Of a DNA stretch of 64,000 nucleotides, positions 1-7,717 are shown in pieces; within the stretch, counting starts at the first letter, position 1; every line of letters starts with the position of its first letter. The notes below the pieces were generated by a model. That model had not been told where the DNA came from. It searched no databases and saw nothing but the letters and a program-made list of their open reading frames with translations. The stretch comes from Neobacillus niacini (lineage in GTDB: Bacteria > Bacillota > Bacilli > Bacillales > Cytobacillaceae): contig NZ_BAWM01000152.1 in the NCBI RefSeq assembly GCF_000759675.1, positions 62,001 through 126,000 of the forward strand, written 5' to 3'. The position numbers were made by a program, and so were the translations under genes.

Positions 1-230
1 GTAAGTTCTTTCGCTTTTATATAGGCTCCTGCTTCAAAGTAAGCGAGGACAAGACCTATTAATATATCACTATTTTCTGGGTCATGGACTCTTGCTTCCT
101 CAAGCAAGGTAATCGCTTCTTGGTACCTTTTGTTTTGAAGGCTCTCAAGACCCTTATCCGTCAATCTCTTTTCGAGTCCGGGAAGGAATATAATATTATC
201 TTTCCGTTTCGCTCGTTCCCGTTTTTTCAT
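1..230 (-). CDS. TPR-repeat protein, 5' part only (YsoA-like)
   Basis: This is the N-terminal 76 codons of a minus-strand gene that runs off the left edge. The start is the ATG at 228-230. The protein begins MKKRERAKRKD and continues with a helix pair (YQEAITLLEEARVHDPENSDILIGL) of tetratricopeptide type, with the usual small, bulky and proline positions. TPR proteins act as protein-interaction scaffolds. In B. subtilis a TPR gene, ysoA, lies in this neighbourhood between the trigger factor and leucine genes, so I infer an ysoA equivalent. The function is unknown and the C-terminal repeats are outside the window. Confidence 0.7.
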   Translation of the reverse strand, partial: MKKRERAKRKDNIIFLPGLEKRLTDKGLESLQNKRYQEAITLLEEARVHDPENSDILIGLVLAYFEAGAYIKAKEL

Positions 231-255
231 ATAAATACCGTCCTCTGCATGAAAA

Positions 256-402
256 GCGTCAGCGCCTTGGTCAGGGAAAAAAGCATTTCATTTTTTCCCC
301 TGGGGCGACAAGCACTGGAGGGCCTGCTGGTGGTGAAGTTCGCTTTTTGACTTCATCTGCAGGACCGAAGCGACTCGAGCCCCTAGGCGCTAAAGCTAGA
401 CA
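256..402 (+). repeat. Dispersed intergenic repeat, copy A
   Basis: A GC-richer block in AT-rich intergenic DNA. It shares ordered words with copies B (45370-45604) and C (59714-59829): AGCGCCTT, CGACAAGC, CTGGAGGGCC, GACCGAAGCGAC, CTAGGCGCT and AGCTAGACA. It contains inverted pieces (GAAGT...ACTTC) and no credible gene. Positions 403-605, between this copy and the tRNA terminator, show nothing recognisable. Confidence 0.75.
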
Positions 403-605
403 TAGTCTATATGGAAAATAGTGTAGCATGAAATTTGAGAAAAACAAAAAAACTCACCTTATTGAGCGAGCGAGTGAACAAACATAGTTTAAAAAATGTA
501 CCGGTAGATGGGTTTGTGCCCCAAAATCTGCTACTGAGTGGTTTTCGGGCACATCCTTATGCAAATTTAGTTTTTAATGCAGGATTATTGAATTATTGGT
601 TTTTA

Positions 606-635
606 AAACAAAAAAACTCACCTTCAGTAGGTGAG
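606..635 (-). terminator. Rho-independent terminator of tRNA-Arg
   Basis: On the minus strand, stem CTCACC (630-635) and GGTGAG (617-622) closes a 7-nt loop and is followed by a run of seven T. It lies 26 nt beyond the 3' end of the tRNA. Confidence 0.85.
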
Positions 636-660
636 TAATATATTTTGGTATGTAGTTAAA

Positions 661-737
661 TGGCGTCCCAGGAGAGATTCGAACTCCCGACCGTACGCTT
701 AGAAGGCGTATGCTCTATCCGGCTGAGCTACTGGGAC
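661..737 (-). tRNA. tRNA-Arg (anticodon TCT)
   Basis: The minus strand folds into a full cloverleaf. The acceptor stem is GTCCCAG with CTGGGAC. The D arm is GCTC/GAGC, the anticodon stem TACGC/GCGTA with loop CTTCTAA, and the T arm carries TTCGAAT. The anticodon TCT (complement of 701-703) reads AGA arginine codons. The 3' CCA is encoded (661-663). A strong promoter lies just upstream and a terminator downstream, so it is a single-gene transcription unit. Confidence 0.97.
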
Positions 738-764
738 GTAATAAGTTTTTCAAAGACAAGATTT

Positions 765-793
765 ATTATATAAAGGATATATATAAAAGTCAA
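765..793 (-). promoter_or_regulatory. Sigma-A promoter of tRNA-Arg
   Basis: On the minus strand, TTGACT (788-793) and TATAAT (765-770) are separated by exactly 17 bp. The -10 box ends 27 bp upstream of the tRNA 5' end. Confidence 0.85.
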
Positions 794-879
794 CACTATT
801 TGAAGATTTTTTTTGTACATATAAAAATTGGGCTAATCGCGCAAATATATTACTTTTCCCATTAACAAGATCTTTGAAA

Positions 880-1120
880 AATAACATTGGGGCATTCCAA
901 GATGACTGGAATGACCGTAGGGCTTTCTGAAATAGCATTTGCGGCATTCCAAGTAGTCTAGAGTGACCGTAATGCTTTCTGAAATAACATTTGGAGCACA
1001 CCAGATAGTCTGGAGTGACCGTAGGGCTTTCTGAAATAACATTTGGGTCACTCCAGATAGTCTGGAGTGACCCAAGAGCTACCAGAAAAAACATTTCGGT
1101 CACTCCGGGTAGTTTAAATG
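880..1120. repeat. 52-bp tandem repeat with internal palindrome (about 4.5 copies)
   Basis: The word AATAACATT or AATAGCATT recurs at 880, 931, 983 and 1035, with a partial unit near 1087, so the period is 51-52 bp. Each unit holds a hairpin centred on a dyad. It is perfect in the fourth unit (1046-1073, GGTCACTCCAGA with a 3-nt loop) and degenerate in the others. The stretch fills the non-coding gap between the tRNA promoter and ysnB. Open frames across it are repeat artefacts. Confidence 0.85.
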
Positions 1121-1139
1121 GGGAAGAAGTAATCTTCCC

Positions 1140-1658
1140 TCATTTTTTTGGCAAAACAAATTCAAATGCTAACTCTTTAAGTTCCTGTCCACGGATGTCA
1201 TATACGGACATTTTAATTTTCTCTTCTAATAAATCTAGAATCACATAAGTTTTTTCGTAGCGTTCCCTTGGCATGCGTATGCTCCCAGGGTTCAAGTACA
1301 GGGTACCACCAATAACTTCGGCACCTAAAACATGAGAGTGTCCGAAACAGGCGATATCTGCACCAACCTCTGCTGCCTTGTATTTTAAGTTCATTAATGA
1401 TGTCTTCACTGAATACTTGTGACCATGAGTAATAAAGAACTTACGTCCAGCAATCTCAGTTGTTGTTTCTAATGGATAGCCGCCAAAGTCGCAATTTCCC
1501 ATCACGGTCAAATAACCATTTATCGCTTTATCGTCAGCCATTAACTCAGAATCCCCACAATGAATCATTAAATCTACTTCGTTCAGGTGCCGCTCCCTTA
1601 ATACCTCAAGCTCTTTCGTTAAACCATGGCTATCACTTACAACAAGAACTTTGCTCAT
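1140..1658 (-). CDS. ysnB: Metallophosphoesterase, YfcE/MJ0936 family (YsnB)
   Basis: A 172-residue calcineurin-like phosphodiesterase. The metal-binding motifs appear in order: DSHG near residue 8, HCGDSE near 33, GNCD near 54, THGHKY near 78, GHSH near 106 and NPGS near 120. The family hydrolyses phosphodiester model substrates in the cytoplasm with Mn2+; the physiological substrate is not known. It is the last gene of the racE-gerM-rph-rdgB-ysnB cluster and starts 2 bp after the rdgB stop, so it is probably co-transcribed. Length and gene order match B. subtilis ysnB. Confidence 0.93.
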   Translation of the reverse strand: MSKVLVVSDSHGLTKELEVLRERHLNEVDLMIHCGDSELMADDKAINGYLTVMGNCDFGGYPLETTTEIAGRKFFITHGHKYSVKTSLMNLKYKAAEVGADIACFGHSHVLGAEVIGGTLYLNPGSIRMPRERYEKTYVILDLLEEKIKMSVYDIRGQELKELAFEFVLPKK

Positions 1659-1660
1659 GA

Positions 1661-2266
1661 TTATTCCGCTCTCTCCACAATAGAATCTAGGATACCTTCA
1701 AGCTTTTTCAATGCATTGGCTCGATGACTTATTTTATTCTTTTCATCCGAAGATAGTTCTGCCATTGCGCAGCCTTTTTCTGGCACATAAAAGACGGGGT
1801 CATAACCAAATCCATTTGTTCCCGTTGGTTCCGCGAGAATTCGACCTTCACAAGTTCCCGCTACAGTGATGGTTTCTTTTCCAGGCAACGCTACTGCAAG
1901 AGCACAATAAAAACGAGCGGTACGATTTTCTTCAGAAACATCCTGTAATTCATCCAGCACCTTTTCAAGATTGTTCTGATCATTCTTTGGCTCACCTGCA
2001 TACCGCGCTGAATAAATTCCAGGTCTGCCCTCTAGTGCGTCCACTATTAAGCCGGAATCATCCCCAATCACCATTTTATTCAATTGCTGCGAAACAGCTT
2101 CTGCTTTTAAGGTGGCATTTTCTTCAAAAGATTTTCCTGTTTCTTCTACATCCTCTATTTCAGGATAATCAAGCAGCGTCCGGACTGCTATCCTTCTTGG
2201 TGCAAAAATTTGTTCAAATTCCCTAGCCTTACCTGGATTTTTGGTTGCTATTATAACTTCCTTCAT
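1661..2266 (-). CDS. rdgB: dITP/XTP pyrophosphatase (non-canonical purine NTPase)
   Basis: A 201-residue Ham1/RdgB-family house-cleaning enzyme. It converts dITP, ITP and XTP to monophosphates and so keeps inosine and xanthosine out of nucleic acids. The substrate-binding N-terminus ATKNPGKAREF, the GDDSGL motif near residue 67, the SARYAG segment and the C-terminal SHRANAL are all present. It lies between rph and ysnB (11 bp after the rph stop), as in B. subtilis, where it is called ysnA. Confidence 0.95.
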   Translation of the reverse strand: MKEVIIATKNPGKAREFEQIFAPRRIAVRTLLDYPEIEDVEETGKSFEENATLKAEAVSQQLNKMVIGDDSGLIVDALEGRPGIYSARYAGEPKNDQNNLEKVLDELQDVSEENRTARFYCALAVALPGKETITVAGTCEGRILAEPTGTNGFGYDPVFYVPEKGCAMAELSSDEKNKISHRANALKKLEGILDSIVERAE

Positions 2267-2277
2267 CTTCGATCCCC

Positions 2278-3030
2278 TTATTTCTTACGTCTTGCTTCAA
2301 TTTTTGACGTTATTTCTTCCCCTAAAGCACTTTTTTGATGTTCAAATAGCTCCATCAGCCCTTCTTGAGCTGCACCTAATAGGTCCTGCAGCTGTTGGTA
2401 AGAGAACGTAGATTCTTCGCCTGTCCCTTGTAATTCTACAAATTCGCCATTTCCCGTCATCACAATATTCATATCCACTAGTGCTTTAGAATCTTCTGCA
2501 TAATTTAGATCAAGAACGGTTTCGTTATTTTTTAAAATTCCAACACTCGTAGCCGCCAAGTAATCTGTAATCGGGAACTTCATTCCCTTTTTTTCTCCAA
2601 GTCGATTTAGGGCGATGGCCATCGCTACAAATGCTCCTGTAATGGAAGCAGTCCTTGTTCCGCCATCTGCTTGAATGACATCACAATCAATCCAAACCGT
2701 TCTTTCACCTAATGCAGATAGATCAACGATAGCTCTCAGAGCGCGTCCAATTAATCGCTGAATTTCCATCGTCCTTCCGGTAACCTTCCCTTTTGAAGAT
2801 TCACGAATATTTCTTGTTTCTGTTGCTCGCGGCAGCATGGAATATTCTGCTGTTATCCAGCCTTTGCCTTCTCCGCGCATAAAAGGTGGAACTCTTTCCT
2901 CGATACTTGCTGTACAAATTACCTTTGTATTCCCCACTGAAATAAGGACAGAGCCCTCCGGGTGCATTAAATAACCTGTTTCAATATGTATGGGTCTTAA
3001 TTGCAGTCGTTCTCTACCATCAACACGCAC
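2278..3030 (-). CDS. rph: Ribonuclease PH
   Basis: A 250-residue phosphorolytic 3'-5' exoribonuclease that trims tRNA 3' ends using inorganic phosphate. Family features seen: an N-terminal RVDGRERLQLRPI, the phosphate-site region TRNIRESSKGKVTGRTMEIQ (about residues 72-91), RALRAIVDL, and DCDVIQADGGTRTASITGA. Length is normal for the family, which assembles as a hexamer. It belongs to the racE-gerM-rph-rdgB-ysnB block. A weak hairpin separates it from gerM. Confidence 0.96.
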   Translation of the reverse strand: MRVDGRERLQLRPIHIETGYLMHPEGSVLISVGNTKVICTASIEERVPPFMRGEGKGWITAEYSMLPRATETRNIRESSKGKVTGRTMEIQRLIGRALRAIVDLSALGERTVWIDCDVIQADGGTRTASITGAFVAMAIALNRLGEKKGMKFPITDYLAATSVGILKNNETVLDLNYAEDSKALVDMNIVMTGNGEFVELQGTGEESTFSYQQLQDLLGAAQEGLMELFEHQKSALGEEITSKIEARRKK

Positions 3031-3094
3031 AACTGTTTCCTCCTTATGGATGGGTATACCACTCCCACCGTTTCTCAGACAATCAAAAAAATCA

Positions 3095-3127
3095 AATAAA
3101 GAAGAGGAAGCCTAAAGGCAACCTCCT
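3095..3127 (-). terminator. Possible weak terminator after gerM
   Basis: Minus-strand hairpin AGGAGG..GCC, loop TTTA, GGC..CCTCT with an internal AA/TT-type mismatch. A T-rich stretch (CTTTATTTGATTTTTTTG) follows. It may reduce, not block, read-through into rph. Confidence 0.5.
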
Positions 3128-3163
3128 GTGATTATCACTATATAGTATATCAAAAATTAATTT

Positions 3164-4210
3164 TTAGAAACTACCTGTATTGACTTTTTCTGGACGAGTG
3201 ACCGGTTCAGATAATTTTTCTCCCTTATCGTTGACCAGCTCTGCCTTGCCATCTACCGTAACCGCAACACTTTCAATTCCCTTTTGTTCAGTCAATGAAA
3301 GTACAAGAGCGTTTAATAAATGTTCAGAAACAATTTTTTCTTCAAAGCTTCCATAGATGGATTCATTAAAGTTTAAAGTAACTTTTCCAGCTTCAATTTT
3401 CGGTACTTCTAGAAGTTTTACGTCAGGCATAAACTCTGAAGCCAAATTAGATTTTGTATCTGGTCCTTTTACCAGTTCATTAACCACTGCAACGATATTA
3501 TTCTTTTCGCTCGTGTTAACCCGTTTTGTAACAGGTACATAATAATATGCTCCTTCTTCACCGCCGATATAATAAACTGTCACTGGCTTTGTGTTCGTAA
3601 TATCCGTAACACCGGCAGTATCAAGATTGATACCTGTAGCTCTTGATAGATTCTCACTTATCGGTGTTCCATTTACAGGCATTTCCGTTAAATCATGACC
3701 ATTCATTTGAAGCTTTACCTTTTCCACTGTATCAAATTGTGTGAGTGTCCAGGTTACGGCTTCAAGGATCTTTCTTTCATCCTCAGGCTGATAGTTTTTA
3801 AACTCCTTCGAGAAGTCGACCACTGCAACGCCATCTTTAATGTTAACGGAAACTTGAGTTTCTTCTGGTAACACAGCTCGGAAATCATTAGGCAGCATAT
3901 CTGTAACTGGACCATTCGCAACTAAGTATTGTAAGGCTTGCGTCGCTACAGAGGTTGTTTTCGGCAATGTTAATGTTTGTGGTACAACTAAGCCATCTTT
4001 ATTAATTAAGTATAACTCTGTTTTCACTGAACCTTCGACTTCTTCATTCTTACCGGTGGTTTCCTTAGTTGGGTTTGTATCGGTTACTGTAACCTGTTTT
4101 GGTGGATCCACTTTTTTCTGGACTTCTTTACCAAACAAACCGCACCCCGATAATAGAAGTGTTGAAGCAAAAACAGCGGTAACAAGGGGTTTTACTTTAT
4201 TTTTAGACAT
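3164..4210 (-). CDS. gerM: Spore germination/sporulation lipoprotein GerM
   Basis: A 348-residue lipoprotein. I chose the ATG at 4210 because AGGAGGG lies 8 bp upstream; a start further upstream would add residues without a ribosome site. The signal peptide ends in lipobox LLSGC with Cys23. Two GERMN repeats follow, roughly residues 65-195 and 215-340, each with the VTWTLTQF/VLSLTEQ type helix. In B. subtilis GerM acts at the outer forespore membrane interface during engulfment and affects germination and spore peptidoglycan. Gene order racE-gerM-rph is conserved. Confidence 0.93.
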   Translation of the reverse strand: MSKNKVKPLVTAVFASTLLLSGCGLFGKEVQKKVDPPKQVTVTDTNPTKETTGKNEEVEGSVKTELYLINKDGLVVPQTLTLPKTTSVATQALQYLVANGPVTDMLPNDFRAVLPEETQVSVNIKDGVAVVDFSKEFKNYQPEDERKILEAVTWTLTQFDTVEKVKLQMNGHDLTEMPVNGTPISENLSRATGINLDTAGVTDITNTKPVTVYYIGGEEGAYYYVPVTKRVNTSEKNNIVAVVNELVKGPDTKSNLASEFMPDVKLLEVPKIEAGKVTLNFNESIYGSFEEKIVSEHLLNALVLSLTEQKGIESVAVTVDGKAELVNDKGEKLSEPVTRPEKVNTGSF

Positions 4211-4345
4211 TTTTTTCCCTCCTAAGACAGTTTGTACTAATATGTATACGAGCTTATTCAACTAAATAGACCGTCTTTAGAAAAGAAAATTGGACATTCT
4301 TTCATTTATTTTCCAAAAAAAATAGCCCCTTTAATAGGAACTTAA

Positions 4346-5140
4346 TTATAATTTAATCTTTTTAACATTATTAATAGGTACTTCCAGCCACTGAGAAGCA
4401 ATTTTTGAAAAGATATACCGTGACCCGGTCGTGTAAAATTCATGTTCCGGTTCATTCTCATCTGTATCGAGTATATTGTTATACTGGAGAATAGCACTAA
4501 TTTCCCTTGCTGTTTCATCCCCAGAACTGATGACATTCACAGTTTCACCCATCACTTTTTGAATAAGCGGTTCAAGCAATGGATAATGGGTGCATCCGAG
4601 GATCAGTGTATCTAAATTTTGATTTTGCAAAGGTTTTAACGCTTCGTTGACAATTCTTTCAGCAATCTCCCCGTCATATTCACCACTCTCAACGAGAGGA
4701 ACGAATTTTGGGCATGCTTGTCCTGTAACATATAATCGGCTGTTAAGTGCTTTTAACGCTTTTTCATAGGCACCGCTTTTAATGGTTCCTTCTGTACCTA
4801 TAATCCCTACTCGATAGTTCTTTGTACGCTTGATAGCCGTACGTGATCCAGGATAAATAACTCCAATCACTGGAATGCTTAGCTCATGTCTAATCTCATC
4901 CAGGACAGCTGCCGTTGCCGTGTTACAGGCAATAACAAGCATTTTTATGTTTTTTTCTAGTAAAAATGTAGTTAGTTCCCAGGTGAATCTTTTTACTTCC
5001 TTTAGAGGTCTCGGACCGTATGGGCATCTTGCAGTATCCCCTAAATAAATGATTTTTTCATTAGGAAGCTGTCTCATAATCTCTTTTGCAACCGTTAATC
5101 CACCAACTCCGGAATCAATAACACCAATTGGTTGTTTCAA
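4346..5140 (-). CDS. racE: Glutamate racemase
   Basis: A 264-residue cofactor-independent racemase that makes D-glutamate for peptidoglycan. The acid/base cysteines are Cys72 (ACNTATA) and Cys183 (LGCTHYP). The N-terminal GVIDSGVGGLTV holds the conserved Asp9, and PYGPRPL is also present. Length is typical. It starts 16 bp after the marR-type gene and precedes gerM, the same order as racE in B. subtilis, so it is the first enzyme gene of that cluster. Confidence 0.95.
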   Translation of the reverse strand: MKQPIGVIDSGVGGLTVAKEIMRQLPNEKIIYLGDTARCPYGPRPLKEVKRFTWELTTFLLEKNIKMLVIACNTATAAVLDEIRHELSIPVIGVIYPGSRTAIKRTKNYRVGIIGTEGTIKSGAYEKALKALNSRLYVTGQACPKFVPLVESGEYDGEIAERIVNEALKPLQNQNLDTLILGCTHYPLLEPLIQKVMGETVNVISSGDETAREISAILQYNNILDTDENEPEHEFYTTGSRYIFSKIASQWLEVPINNVKKIKL

Positions 5141-5156
5141 AATTCTCGCCTCTTTT

Positions 5157-5606
5157 TTAACGCATATCTTGATGCAGTTTCATTAAATTGCTTTGAAGTT
5201 GTTGAATTTCTTCTAATGAGAAATTTGTTAAAACTTCCTCTAAGTAAACTTGACGTTTCTTTATTACTTCATCTATTATTCTTTCGCCTTCTTCAAGTAA
5301 GTGAATTCTGACGACACGGCGATCCTTAGGATCCTTTACCCTTACAACCAGTTGGTTTTTTTCCATCCGGTCTACAAGGTCAGTTGTCGTACTGAAGGCC
5401 AAATACATTTTGGTGGACAACTCTCCAATGGTCATATCGCCATCTTCAAAAAGCCACTGCAGTGCCACAAATTGCGGTGGGGTAATTTTATAATGACTAA
5501 GCATCTCTCTACCTTTTTGCTTAACAATTCCTGAAATATAACGTAAATCTTTTTCTATTCTAGCGACAATTTCCACACTAACCTTTTGTGTATCTTCAAC
5601 AGTCAT
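5157..5606 (-). CDS. ysmB: MarR-family transcriptional regulator (YsmB)
   Basis: A 149-residue winged-helix protein. The DNA-binding core is ITPPQFVALQWLFEDGDMTIGELSTKMYLAFSTTTDLVDRMEK, followed by the wing VKDPKDRRVVRIHLLEEG, which is diagnostic for MarR. Flanking helices serve dimerisation. The ligand and regulon are unknown. It sits just upstream of racE and is probably co-transcribed with it, as in B. subtilis ysmB. The ysmA gene that accompanies it there is not present. Confidence 0.9.
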   Translation of the reverse strand: MTVEDTQKVSVEIVARIEKDLRYISGIVKQKGREMLSHYKITPPQFVALQWLFEDGDMTIGELSTKMYLAFSTTTDLVDRMEKNQLVVRVKDPKDRRVVRIHLLEEGERIIDEVIKKRQVYLEEVLTNFSLEEIQQLQSNLMKLHQDMR

Positions 5607-5794
5607 TCTATAACACTCCTATATGTGGCTTCCCCTTGCCTTGTTTTCGCAGACATTACCGGTCTTCCATCTTGCTCTTATTTTCTACTTTTTTCGATAA
5701 AATTTCAAGTTGAAACATATTACAAAGCAAATTCATTTTGAGCATATGTATTTATCCAAGTCTACGACAAATAATTATTCTTCAAATTCCTTAT

Positions 5795-5829
5795 AAAAAC
5801 ATGAACCGGCGTCCCGAAGGATGCCGGTC
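5795..5829 (-). terminator. Terminator after gerE
   Basis: Minus-strand stem ACCGGC (5823-5828) with GCCGGT (5804-5809), closed by a TTCGG-type loop and followed by CATGTTTTTAT. It overlaps the last bases upstream of the gerE stop and separates gerE from ysmB. Confidence 0.75.
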
Positions 5830-5833
5830 ATGA

Positions 5834-6058
5834 TTAAAGTTCTAGCTCTCCCATACGAAGGAGCTCTACAACCGCTTGTGAACGCCCCTTTACACCAAGC
5901 TTTTGCATGGCATTGGAAATATGATTTCGAACCGTCTTCTCGCTTATAAATAATTCACCAGCGATTTCCTTAGTAGTTTTATCCTGTACTAAGAGTTCGA
6001 ATACTTCTCTTTCACGTTTGGTGAGTAACGGCTTGTGAGTATATTCATTCTCCTTCAA
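5834..6058 (-). CDS. gerE: Spore germination regulator GerE (LuxR-type)
   Basis: A 74-residue protein consisting almost only of a LuxR/FixJ-type helix-turn-helix: LLTKREREVFELLVQDKTTKEIAGELFISEKTVRNHISNAMQKLGVKGRSQAV. GerE is the last mother-cell regulator of sporulation; with sigma-K it activates and represses coat genes. The sequence is nearly identical in design to B. subtilis GerE. Translation starts at a TTG (6056-6058) 10 bp after AAGGAGG. A sigma-K-like promoter lies about 65 bp upstream. Confidence 0.96.
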   Translation of the reverse strand: MKENEYTHKPLLTKREREVFELLVQDKTTKEIAGELFISEKTVRNHISNAMQKLGVKGRSQAVVELLRMGELEL

Positions 6059-6122
6059 GTATTGTGACCCTCCTTGCCTTCGCCAGTTATGAACCGTGGG
6101 GTGGGTATATATTTAGTCACGA

Positions 6123-6154
6123 TATCATATGTGAATGACACATCTAGAGTGACT
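6123..6154 (-). promoter_or_regulatory. Probable sigma-K promoter of gerE
   Basis: On the minus strand, CATATGATA (6123-6131) matches the sigma-K -10 consensus CATANNNTA. A -35-like GTCAC (6150-6154) ends 17 bp before it. gerE transcription by sigma-K is established in B. subtilis. Confidence 0.65.
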
Positions 6155-6194
6155 AGAAATGCTTTAAGGAGAATAATTTTGTGAAAAAAGATTA

Positions 6195-6224
6195 ATAAAA
6201 AAAGTCCTTATGTAAAAGGACTTT
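6195..6224 (-). terminator. Terminator after the sortase gene
   Basis: Minus-strand stem AAAGTCCTT/AAGGACTTT followed by seven T. It overlaps the sortase stop codon (TAA, 6223-6225). Confidence 0.85.
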
Positions 6225-6812
6225 ATATTGGTTTAGCATAAAGGATATAGCGTTGTGGGGCGTTACCTACAAAACGGAATGGATAACACGTGATAACAAT
6301 TAATTCTTCGTTCGAATTTTGCAGGGTAATGATGGTTCTATCATCCGCATCAACAATCTTTGTACTGGTTAATTCATATTTAAATTTCCCATTTGGCATT
6401 TGCACCTCAAAGAGATCTCCCGGCTCCAGCTCACCTAACCACCTGAAAACAGTATCACGATGACCAGATAAAACAATCTGCCATTCTCTCCAGGAAAGAA
6501 AGAACCTTTGTAATGTCCTACACCTTTTTTCAAATCATTCGGGTCAGTACCTTCAACAATTGCCAGTTCAGATTTAATCTTCGGTATCGTCAGTAGTCCG
6601 ACTGTGTCACCAAATTTTGGAGGGACAATTTTTTGTGGGTTTTTAAAAGGTTCTTCTTCATCATAATTTGACTCGGCCTGTGCTACTATTCTTTTAGCTT
6701 CTTTTAGTGAAGCATCACTCATAAAATTAGTCTCAACGATTTGCCAAACTCCGATTCCAATGACAACTAATCCTGCCAATATTATTAATAACGGAAGCTT
6801 TTTCACCCTCAT
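6223..6812 (-). pseudogene. Class D sortase, frameshifted
   Basis: Two adjacent reading frames together make one sortase of about 195 residues. Residues 1-125 (from 6812) give an N-terminal membrane anchor, LLIILAGLVVIGIGVW, and the fold start (GDTVGLLTIPKI...HYKGSFFPGENG). The frame then shifts near 6479-6482. The next frame reads IVLSGHRDTVFRWLGELEPGD, with catalytic His in SGHRD, and ends with the active-site Cys in VITCYPF and a final strand. One missing base in GGCAGATTG explains the break. Sortases attach surface proteins to peptidoglycan. If the shift is real the protein lacks both catalytic residues; a sequencing error is the alternative. In B. subtilis this position holds ysmA. Confidence 0.85.
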
Positions 6813-6892
6813 ATATCATCCTTTTTCCAACTTTGAAAAGATCTTACTATTAGTATACCAAAAGGCAGTTTAATGGTCCTAGCCTATAGATA

Positions 6893-6929
6893 GAAAAACC
6901 TTCTTTTCATATTAGAAAAGAAGGTTTTA
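6893..6929 (-). terminator. Terminator after sdhCAB
   Basis: A 13-bp stem AAACCTTCTTTTC/GAAAAGAAGGTTT (6896-6908 with 6915-6927) followed on the minus strand by TTTTTC. It lies 20 bp beyond sdhB. Confidence 0.85.
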
Positions 6930-6949
6930 AGAATCATAATTAGATCTAG

Positions 6950-7711
6950 CTACGCATTGTCGCTTCCGAAGAAGTTTCTAAATGCTTGGATCGTTGTATC
7001 ACGATTTAATGCTGCAATTGATGTAGTTAATGGGATTCCTTTCGGACATGATTGGACACAGTTCTGTGAATTACCACAGTTAGCTAGTCCGCCATCACCC
7101 ATAATCGCTTCTAAACGCTCTGACCTATTCATCTCACCAGTTGGATGAGCATTGAAAAGACGAACCTGTGATAATGGCTGTGGTCCAATGAAGCTTGAGC
7201 TGCTATTTACATTTGGACATGCCTCAAGACAAACACCACAAGTCATACATTTTGAAAGCTCGTAAGCCCATTGGCGCTTTTTCTCTGGCATACGAGGACC
7301 AGGTCCCAAGTCGTATGTTCCATCGATTGGAATCCAAGCTTTTACTTTCTTTAATGCATCAAACATTCTGCTGCGGTCAACCTGAAGGTCACGCACAACT
7401 GGGAATGTTCTCATAGGCTCTAAACGGATTGGCTGCTCAAGTTGATCAACTAGCGAAGAACAAGATTGGCGCGGCTTACCGTTAATAACCATTGAACATG
7501 CTCCACAAACTTCTTCGAGACAGTTACTATCCCAAGTAATAGGGGTAGTAGTTTGTCCTTTTGTATTGACAGGGTTTCTTCTAATTTCCATTAAAGCAGA
7601 AATTACGTTCATATTTGGACGATACGCAAGTTCAAACTCCTCATCATAAGGAGCAGAATCAGGGCTATCTTGACGGGTAACAATAAATTTTACTGTTTTA
7701 TTTTCAGACAT
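6950..7711 (-). CDS. sdhB: Succinate dehydrogenase iron-sulfur subunit
   Basis: A 253-residue electron-transfer subunit of complex II, which carries electrons from the flavoprotein to menaquinone. The N-terminal ferredoxin domain holds the 2Fe-2S ligands in CLEEVCGACSM. The C-terminal domain holds CMTCGVCLEACP and CGNSQNCVQSCPKG for the 4Fe-4S and 3Fe-4S clusters. It is the last gene of sdhCAB, 6 bp after sdhA, followed by a strong terminator. Length is normal for the Bacillus enzyme. Confidence 0.97.
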   Translation of the reverse strand: MSENKTVKFIVTRQDSPDSAPYDEEFELAYRPNMNVISALMEIRRNPVNTKGQTTTPITWDSNCLEEVCGACSMVINGKPRQSCSSLVDQLEQPIRLEPMRTFPVVRDLQVDRSRMFDALKKVKAWIPIDGTYDLGPGPRMPEKKRQWAYELSKCMTCGVCLEACPNVNSSSSFIGPQPLSQVRLFNAHPTGEMNRSERLEAIMGDGGLANCGNSQNCVQSCPKGIPLTTSIAALNRDTTIQAFRNFFGSDNA

Positions 7712-7717
7712 GCTTTT

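Noticed and set aside
84..350. Plus-strand open frame of 88 codons at the left edge
   Set aside because: It is antisense to the TPR gene and runs into repeat copy A; no ribosome site.
750..1103. Two overlapping minus-strand open frames of 80 and 117 codons next to the tRNA
   Set aside because: They consist of translated 52-bp repeats, lack ribosome sites and run over the tRNA promoter.
880..1120. Tandem repeats considered as a CRISPR array
   Set aside because: The period is constant but the whole 52-bp unit is conserved, with no unique spacers, and no cas genes are in the window.
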